A stretch of DNA of 11,660 nucleotides from Betaproteobacteria bacterium. GTDB taxonomy: Bacteria > Pseudomonadota > Gammaproteobacteria > Burkholderiales > SG8-41. The DNA lies in contig JAJTHX010000371.1 in NCBI GenBank assembly GCA_021300125.1, forward strand, positions 1-11,660, written 5' to 3'. The position numbers were made by a program, and so were the translations under genes. The notes beneath the pieces were generated by a model. That model was not told where the DNA came from and did not search any database. It was given only the letters and a program-made list of their open reading frames with translations. Shown one piece after another: positions 7,066 to 11,660 of this stretch (position 1 is the stretch's first letter; each line of letters starts with the position of its first letter).

Positions 7066-7934
7066 CATGATGCCTTTCTGAAACGGTGATCCGCAGCCAG
7101 TTCATCAACCATTTGTGCCCAGGTCGGCGGTTCGTAACCGAAGTCCCTGCGGAAACGGGCGGAATTCAGGCTGCGGTTGCAGTGAAAATCATCATCCGGC
7201 ACCAGCTCGATTGGCAGTGCGAATTTGTCGCGGATCAGCATCAGCAGTTCGAATTTGCTGATGGGTTGGCTGGACACGTGGTAAATCCCCGAAGACTGCT
7301 GGAAGTTTGAAATCAGCCGCTCCATGACCCGCCCCATCTCAATGGTCGTCAGCCCCGAAAAAATCGCGTTGCGATAGCCCCGGGCTTTGCCTTTCTGGGC
7401 AAGAAACCATTCGAGCAGGCTGGTGTGGCGCCACAGTTCCGGACCGATGATCGAGGTGCGCAGGGTGATGCACCCGCTGGCATTGACTTCGCCGAGCAGT
7501 TTGCTGTGCCCGTAGACGTCGATGGGATCGGGCTGGTCGCTTTCGGCGTAGCCGCCTGTGCGGCCAGAGAAGACGCAGTCGGTGCTGATGTGGATGAGCC
7601 GGGAACCGATGGCCTTGCACAGTGCGGCAAGCCGGTGCGGAAGCAGGGCGTTGATTTCGAGGTTGGGAATCGGGTCCAGCCCGTCCTTGCGCTGCTTGAC
7701 CACGCCGACGGCATTGATCACCACTTCGGGGTGGAAATCCGCGAGCACGCCGACCATGCGGTCGGTGACCCGCACATCAATCCCGGTATAGGAGTTGTCC
7801 TCGGTAAACTGTGCGAATTGTCTGTATGCGCTGCGTTCCTGCCGTAGGGTCACGCGCACCTGATATGCCCGGGATAGATCCTTGAGCAGCTGGTGCCCCA
7901 GCATGCCGTCGCCGCCGAGTATCAGTATGCGCAT
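7065..7934 (-). CDS. qnlB: RmlD-like UDP-sugar 4-ketoreductase (QnlB/WbvR type)
   Basis: A 289-residue SDR resembling dTDP-4-dehydrorhamnose reductase. The nucleotide motif is LGGDGMLGHQ (6-15); INAVGVVKQ spans 73-81, LIHISTDCVFSG 113-124 with Thr118, and the active-site pair is Tyr141 and Lys145 (YGHSK). RmlD itself is about 299 residues, so this is full length. In L-FucNAc loci this step is done by FnlB/WbjC/CapF, about 370 residues with a C-terminal metal-binding cupin that inverts C-3. This protein ends after the SDR fold, so it matches WbvR/QnlB, which only reduce C-4 and give UDP-L-RhaNAc on the way to UDP-L-QuiNAc. It starts one base after the glycosyltransferase stop and ends in ATGATG shared with the dehydratase start. 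A true dTDP-rhamnose role is unlikely because rmlA, rmlB and rmlC are not adjacent. Confidence 0.85.
   Translation of the reverse strand: MRILILGGDGMLGHQLLKDLSRAYQVRVTLRQERSAYRQFAQFTEDNSYTGIDVRVTDRMVGVLADFHPEVVINAVGVVKQRKDGLDPIPNLEINALLPHRLAALCKAIGSRLIHISTDCVFSGRTGGYAESDQPDPIDVYGHSKLLGEVNASGCITLRTSIIGPELWRHTSLLEWFLAQKGKARGYRNAIFSGLTTIEMGRVMERLISNFQQSSGIYHVSSQPISKFELLMLIRDKFALPIELVPDDDFHCNRSLNSARFRRDFGYEPPTWAQMVDELAADHRFRKAS
7073..7078 (-). promoter_or_regulatory. Ribosome binding site deciding the qnlA-type start
   Basis: GAAAGG lies four bases from the ATG at 7068 and seven from the ATG at 7065. The longer spacing is more usual and favours the second ATG, which also yields the family-typical N-terminus MFKGKT. 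Confidence 0.5.
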
Positions 7935-7935
7935 G

Positions 7936-9159
7936 TCAGTCGGAAGCCAGTTGTTCGATCCATTGGTTGAGCCGGTTCAGCAGCAGGGCACGCTCAAAAT
8001 TATCCTCGTAATACTTCCTGCCGCGCAGGCCGCAGGCTGTTCTTTCCGGGGCAGTCATGCGGTGTATTGCAAGAACGGCATCGGCAAGCCCGGAAGCGTC
8101 TTCCGCGGGAGACACGGAACCCGCGTTGCACTCCCGCAAGATTGCCGCGCCTTCCCCGTCCAGCGCTGCGATGACCGGTTTCGCACACGCCAGATACGAC
8201 TGAATTTTGCTGGGTATCGTCAGCGCGAAAACCGGATCGGAGCGCAAGGTTACCAGAAGCGCGTCAGCGTTCGCAAAATACGCAGGCATCTCCTCAGCCG
8301 GGCGCTGGCCGAGCAGATGGAAATTTCGACCGAGTCCGTGACGGGCGATTTCAGCCTCAAGCCACGCTTTCCTGTTGCCGTCACCGAGCACGACCCATTG
8401 CAGATCTTCAATGTGCCGCAGTTGACGGGCTGCGCCAATGATGGTCTCGAAGGACTGTGCGCTGCCGATATTGCCGGCAAAGAGCACCCTGAAGCCGCGG
8501 ATTCGGTTCATCGGGTCCGGGATGTTTGCCTCCGGCGAGGGCGGACGATAAAACGATTCGGCCCAGTTCGGAAGGTAGGCGATGCGGGATGGCGGGACGC
8601 CGCGCGCTTCGAGCCGGGGGATATAAGCCCGGGACTGTGCCAGTACCCGATCACAGCGGCGATGGACAAAATCCGACAACCATGCGGCCATGCGGAAGGG
8701 CAGGCCGGACGGGCGGAATCCCATGGCTTCCAGCGTGTCCGGCCAGAGGTCCTGGACCCAGATCAGCGCCGGGGCCTTGCTGATCGCGGCCATCAACAGG
8801 CCAGGCAGTCCGATCGTGACCGGCGAGGGCTGGAAAATCAGCACGGCATCGAAATGCCCGCGGCAGCGCAATGGCCCCAGCAGGCTCGCCATGACGGCAA
8901 ATGACAGGTAATTCAGCGCCAGGCGCAAACCCTTGCTGCGGCCTCGTGTCACCATCGGCACGCGCACCACGCGGATGCCCTCAAAATCCTCGCTGGCTGG
9001 CCGCAGCCAGCCGTAACCTGGGAAAAGGCTGCCCTGGGGATAGTTGGGCATGCCGGTCAGAACTTCCACCTCGTTTCCGAGGGCTTTCAAGCCGAGCGCA
9101 AGGTCGTTGACGCGAAACGACTCCGGCCAGAAATACTGGGAAACGATCAGCAGCCTCAA
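7936..9159 (-). CDS. wbuB: WbuB-type glycosyltransferase (GT-B fold, family 4)
   Basis: A 407-residue retaining glycosyltransferase of the WbuB/WcaI group, which works at the cytoplasmic face of the inner membrane. The N-terminal domain begins MRLLIVSQYFWPESFRVNDL, with MPNYPQGSLFPGYG (37-50) and VQDLWPDTLEAMG (135-147); the donor domain has YLPNWAE (195-201), FAGNIGSAQSFE (227-238), VVLGDGN (256-262) and TIPSKIQSYLACAKPVIAAL (314-333). WbuB is linked to transfer of L-FucNAc or L-QuiNAc beside fnl or qnl genes, and such genes follow directly here. I choose the TTG start at 9159: GAGGGAG precedes it by eight bases and the conserved N-terminus begins there. A GTG at 9186 would add nine residues and overlap the upstream gene. 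No other glycosyltransferase besides WbpL is in the window, so further ones must lie elsewhere. Confidence 0.9.
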   Translation of the reverse strand: MRLLIVSQYFWPESFRVNDLALGLKALGNEVEVLTGMPNYPQGSLFPGYGWLRPASEDFEGIRVVRVPMVTRGRSKGLRLALNYLSFAVMASLLGPLRCRGHFDAVLIFQPSPVTIGLPGLLMAAISKAPALIWVQDLWPDTLEAMGFRPSGLPFRMAAWLSDFVHRRCDRVLAQSRAYIPRLEARGVPPSRIAYLPNWAESFYRPPSPEANIPDPMNRIRGFRVLFAGNIGSAQSFETIIGAARQLRHIEDLQWVVLGDGNRKAWLEAEIARHGLGRNFHLLGQRPAEEMPAYFANADALLVTLRSDPVFALTIPSKIQSYLACAKPVIAALDGEGAAILRECNAGSVSPAEDASGLADAVLAIHRMTAPERTACGLRGRKYYEDNFERALLLNRLNQWIEQLASD

Positions 9160-9167
9160 GACGGCGT

Positions 9168-9174
9168 CTCCCTC
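9168..9174 (-). promoter_or_regulatory. Ribosome binding site deciding the TTG start of the WbuB-type gene
   Basis: GAGGGAG, eight bases before the TTG at 9159 and overlapping the TGA stop of the upstream fusion gene. It favours TTG 9159 over GTG 9186 and suggests reinitiation after the stop. Confidence 0.6.
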
Positions 9175-11578
9175 ATGCGACGGCACGGTCCCGCTCGCTG
9201 GCGGAGGGCTTGAACAGCCAGGTCAGCAGGAGTCCCCAAAGGAAAAAAGTCAGAATGCCCGGATAAGGCTGGCGCATGCCCACCTTGAACGAATTATCGA
9301 CCAGCAGGAGAAAAAGTACCACCGCGGTCAGGCCCAGCAGTGGCAGGGATGTTTTGACGACATGCCATTGCCGCCGCACCCCGAACAGGGTCAGGCCAAT
9401 CAGCCCCAGCAATGGCAGCAGCGGCACGATGCCGAAGTTGTACGCGAAGTCGAGGTAGTAGTTGTGGGCGCTGGGATATTTTGTCCGGTCCGGAGGGGCG
9501 ACATGGCCAAGTACCGCGCTTTTGGGACTGGCGAGAATTTCCCCCGCATAGAACTTCCAGTAGGCGATGCGCTGGGCCAGGTTTTTCGGGGCAAATGTGG
9601 CAGCGTCGGTTTGCAGATGTATCAGGTCATATTTAGGCCCCATCCGGCCTGTCGCGACCGAGAAATACCCGATCGAGCAGACCAGCACGGCCAATACCAG
9701 GGCAACCAGTGGTTTTCGAGGCCTGCTGCGCCGTCCTGCAATCACGGCAAAGGCAACGACACCGGCGATCAATCCGGCGTTGGCAAGTGCCGAAACCGAG
9801 GCGCCGGTGTAAATACCCAGCGCCGCGCCCATTCCCAGAAGAATTTTCCGGTACAGCGGATCCTCCCAAAGCGTGTAGAGGCCCAGCAGATAAGCCGCCA
9901 CAAACATCACCGGCACATACTGCAGATGCTGATAGGCGCTGAACAAGCCAAGTGACGGTGAGAGTATCGGTGAGCTGCCCAGCCACGTGAAAAACAGCTG
10001 CACCGGTACCAGAAATGCCAGTAGCCACAGAAAGCAGGCGGCAACCACAGGCAGTCCGGCGCTGCATTTATTGACGCCATAAAGTTGCCCGAGCACCAGC
10101 GCAAACATCGGCAGCACGAACTGGATCAGCAGAATCAGCTTGGCCTGCTCGTGCCCTGGCTCCACATGGGCAAGCAGGACGCTGGTGAGCAGCATCAGTG
10201 CAAACATGGAAAAGATCAGGATCAATGCCAAGGTTGCCCGGGAGAATCGGCCGAGCAGCAGAATGCCGCCATAACAGGCCAGCACCGATACCGGGATCGG
10301 CAGAAGCATTAAATTCCCTTTGGAATCAAATAGATAATCAGGGTCCCGGAAGACCGTCCCGCTCAGCTGGAAAAACAGCGGAAGAAAAAGCAACAGTGCG
10401 ATGCCTGCATCGATCCACCTCCCGCGGACCTTGTCGGGATTCGTCTGCGCCCTGACGCTTTTTTCGGCGCTGAAATAAAACAGCAGGGCGAGAACGGCAC
10501 TCAACAGGTAGAGGCCTGCAAGCCCATTGAGGCCCAGAAGGTAAAAGGCATAAGGGACTGCCGCCACAATGAGGATGTTTGTCAGCACATCCGGCCCGAA
10601 GACATCGTTTTCAGTTTGCTGCTGCAGGATTTTCAGGCGAATGTGCCAGGCCACAACCATGATCGCACTGCCGACCAGGGAGAGCCCCGCGGCCTGCCAG
10701 AACAGCGGTGTCTTGCCGGTCAGGCTCAGCCATGGAGCGCTGCTGACGGCGGCCAGGTACAGCCCGAGGCCCGCGGCAGTTGCCGCCGCGATTGCAAGCT
10801 TGATCCAGAGTGGAAATCCCCGGGCTATGCCCTGCGTTTCACGCAATACCAGCGTGGGACCGATAACGTGCCCAAACACCGATCCCAGCAGACCGCCAAT
10901 CGCAAACGCCGTATACAGGTCACCGGCAATCACCTTGCCGACCAGCAGGAGGATCAGCAGCCGGAACACGTAAACGGAAATGCCGATGATGGCCGTGGAG
11001 CCGAAGTGGGGCAGCAATTGCTGCCAGCCTCCCCCCGCCAGGGAACCGATGTCTGCCCGCTGCAGGAAGCGGAGGCTCAGCCAGACCGGCGACGTGGCCC
11101 AGAGGAACAATGCCGGCAGGGCATAAGGCATTCCGGCGGCCAGCCAGATGGTGACGGCCATGAACAGGATGGCCTGTATGGCCAGGAAACGGATTGCGCT
11201 TTTCTCGTCGCGAGTCCGCTCCATTTCGCTGACGTGCACTTCGGCAATCCATTCGGCGCAGCGGCGGACAACCAGCGCGACCGCGAGCACGGTCTCGACC
11301 CTTGCAATATGCAGGCTCAGCCAAAGCGACAACAGGCCCAGCGGGATCAGCAGCAACAGCCGGCATCCCAGAATGCCACCAGCTGAAATCGATGCTGCGG
11401 GGTTGAGGATGATGCTGCGGGCGTTGGCCGAGAAGGAATAAAGCAGTGCGACGGTCGCGCCATGTACGATTCCGAAATCTGCCGCCATGACCGACTCGCC
11501 GGCCAGCCCCAGCACGATCATCATGCAGGTCACGGCAAACGTGTTTGCCATGACTGCGGCGGGAAACGGCCAGCTCAT
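9173..11578 (-). CDS. Putative Wzx-type flippase / Wzy-type polymerase fusion membrane protein
   Basis: One uninterrupted 801-residue frame, almost entirely hydrophobic. Residues 5-370 resemble a MOP/PST-type polysaccharide flippase: many membrane segments, an early ESVMAADFGIVHGATVAL block (28-45), and YVFRLLILLLVGKVIAGD (203-220) followed by TAFAIGGLLGSVF (223-235). A charged linker spans about 371-388. Residues 388-801 resemble a Wzy/O-antigen-ligase-like protein: about ten more helices, a large non-membrane loop near 640-705 (RIAYWKFYAGEILASPKSAV, 670-689), then AHNYYLDFAYNFGIVPLLP (704-722), which fits the HNxYL...G pattern of the Wzy_C family. Each half is near the size of a separate protein, the flippase half slightly short. 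The role would be export and polymerisation of undecaprenyl-linked repeat units in the inner membrane. The start is the ATG at 11578; the frame stays open to the right edge, so a longer N-terminus is possible. The fusion call rests on motif reading, not a profile search. Confidence 0.8.
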   Translation of the reverse strand: MSWPFPAAVMANTFAVTCMMIVLGLAGESVMAADFGIVHGATVALLYSFSANARSIILNPAASISAGGILGCRLLLLIPLGLLSLWLSLHIARVETVLAVALVVRRCAEWIAEVHVSEMERTRDEKSAIRFLAIQAILFMAVTIWLAAGMPYALPALFLWATSPVWLSLRFLQRADIGSLAGGGWQQLLPHFGSTAIIGISVYVFRLLILLLVGKVIAGDLYTAFAIGGLLGSVFGHVIGPTLVLRETQGIARGFPLWIKLAIAAATAAGLGLYLAAVSSAPWLSLTGKTPLFWQAAGLSLVGSAIMVVAWHIRLKILQQQTENDVFGPDVLTNILIVAAVPYAFYLLGLNGLAGLYLLSAVLALLFYFSAEKSVRAQTNPDKVRGRWIDAGIALLLFLPLFFQLSGTVFRDPDYLFDSKGNLMLLPIPVSVLACYGGILLLGRFSRATLALILIFSMFALMLLTSVLLAHVEPGHEQAKLILLIQFVLPMFALVLGQLYGVNKCSAGLPVVAACFLWLLAFLVPVQLFFTWLGSSPILSPSLGLFSAYQHLQYVPVMFVAAYLLGLYTLWEDPLYRKILLGMGAALGIYTGASVSALANAGLIAGVVAFAVIAGRRSRPRKPLVALVLAVLVCSIGYFSVATGRMGPKYDLIHLQTDAATFAPKNLAQRIAYWKFYAGEILASPKSAVLGHVAPPDRTKYPSAHNYYLDFAYNFGIVPLLPLLGLIGLTLFGVRRQWHVVKTSLPLLGLTAVVLFLLLVDNSFKVGMRQPYPGILTFFLWGLLLTWLFKPSASERDRAVA

Positions 11579-11660
11579 CGGGCAACAGTCCCGCAGGCCC
11601 CAATTCCGGAGGGGTTTTGCTGCTGCTTGCGGGGCACCGTGTTCCCGTATTGTGCTGTGA
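11575..11660 (-). CDS. Possible last codons of an upstream gene (5' part outside the window)
   Basis: One minus-strand frame entering from the right edge ends at TGA 11577-11575 and overlaps the fusion gene's ATG as ATGA, the junction style used elsewhere in this operon. Its last residues would read SGIGACGTVAR. The other two frames are also open over these 85 bases and codon use does not separate them, so this could instead be the N-terminal extension of the fusion protein. I recognise no family in so short a piece. No promoter is evident in these bases. Confidence 0.25.
   Translation of the reverse strand, partial: TAQYGNTVPRKQQQNPSGIGACGTVAR

Noticed and set aside
5842..7089. 415-codon plus-strand open frame opposite the dehydratase gene
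   Set aside because: Its translation is rich in His, Gln and Arg without domain motifs, typical of antisense shadow; the minus strand encodes a complete QnlA-type enzyme.
7065..7934. RmlD, dTDP-4-dehydrorhamnose reductase of L-rhamnose synthesis
   Set aside because: No rmlA, rmlB or rmlC is adjacent, and the dehydratase and 2-epimerase around it belong to the UDP-HexNAc pathway.
7882..9955. Two further long plus-strand frames (7882-8904 and 9044-9955)
   Set aside because: Both are antisense to well-supported genes, have low-complexity shadow composition and no ribosome site or family resemblance that I can see.
9173..10415. Second half of the fusion protein as a WaaL O-antigen ligase
   Set aside because: Wzy and WaaL share the Wzy_C-type motif, so it cannot be excluded, but position beside a flippase within a repeat-unit operon fits a polymerase better.
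10616..11386. 256-codon plus-strand frame opposite the flippase half
   Set aside because: Gln/Arg/Asp-rich translation is what a hydrophobic minus-strand gene gives in reverse; no domain recognised.
1..11660. CRISPR arrays, tRNA or rRNA genes, insertion sequences, toxin-antitoxin or phage genes
   Set aside because: I found no direct repeats with spacers, no transposase motifs, no tRNA-like folds and no such genes; the window is filled by polysaccharide genes.

Overview
The window is one stretch of a surface-polysaccharide (O-antigen, capsule or exopolysaccharide) biosynthesis locus. All nine clear genes are on the minus strand and run from the right edge to the left edge. They overlap or sit within about 60 bases of each other, so they look like one transcription unit. 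No intergenic gap exceeds 60 bases, and I see no promoter or terminator inside. The high G+C, heavy use of TTG, and the protein types (a four-helix WbpM, a WecA-like transferase next to a WbpV-like reductase, a WbuB transferase) suggest a proteobacterium, most likely a betaproteobacterium such as one of the Rhodocyclales. That placement is an inference from family resemblance.

In transcription order (right to left) the genes are: the possible last codons of an upstream gene; an 801-residue membrane protein that reads as a Wzx-type flippase fused to a Wzy-type polymerase; a WbuB-type glycosyltransferase; an RmlD-like reductase (QnlB/WbvR type); a UDP-GlcNAc dehydratase/5-epimerase (QnlA/WbvB/FnlA type); a WbpV-like 4-ketoreductase; a TylCIII/TcaB9-type sugar C-methyltransferase; a 21-codon mini-ORF; a non-hydrolysing UDP-HexNAc 2-epimerase (QnlC/WbvD/FnlC type); a WbpL/WecA-type initiating transferase; and the first 521 codons of WbpM, cut by the left edge.

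The predicted chemistry starts twice from UDP-GlcNAc. In the D branch, WbpM makes the UDP-4-keto-6-deoxy sugar, the WbpV-like reductase makes UDP-D-QuiNAc (or UDP-D-FucNAc), and WbpL loads that sugar phosphate on undecaprenyl phosphate. In the L branch, QnlA, QnlB and QnlC act in series. Because the reductase is a short RmlD-like protein without the cupin (3-epimerase) half of FnlB/CapF, the expected product is UDP-L-QuiNAc rather than UDP-L-FucNAc, and the WbuB-type enzyme is its likely transferase. The fused flippase-polymerase would then export and polymerise the repeat unit.

Two things stand out. The flippase-polymerase fusion would couple two normally separate steps. The C-methyltransferase overlaps the 4-ketoreductase gene and lies between the dehydratase and the 2-epimerase, which suggests a carbon-branched N-acetyl-6-deoxyhexosamine. 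Both are predictions from sequence reading only.
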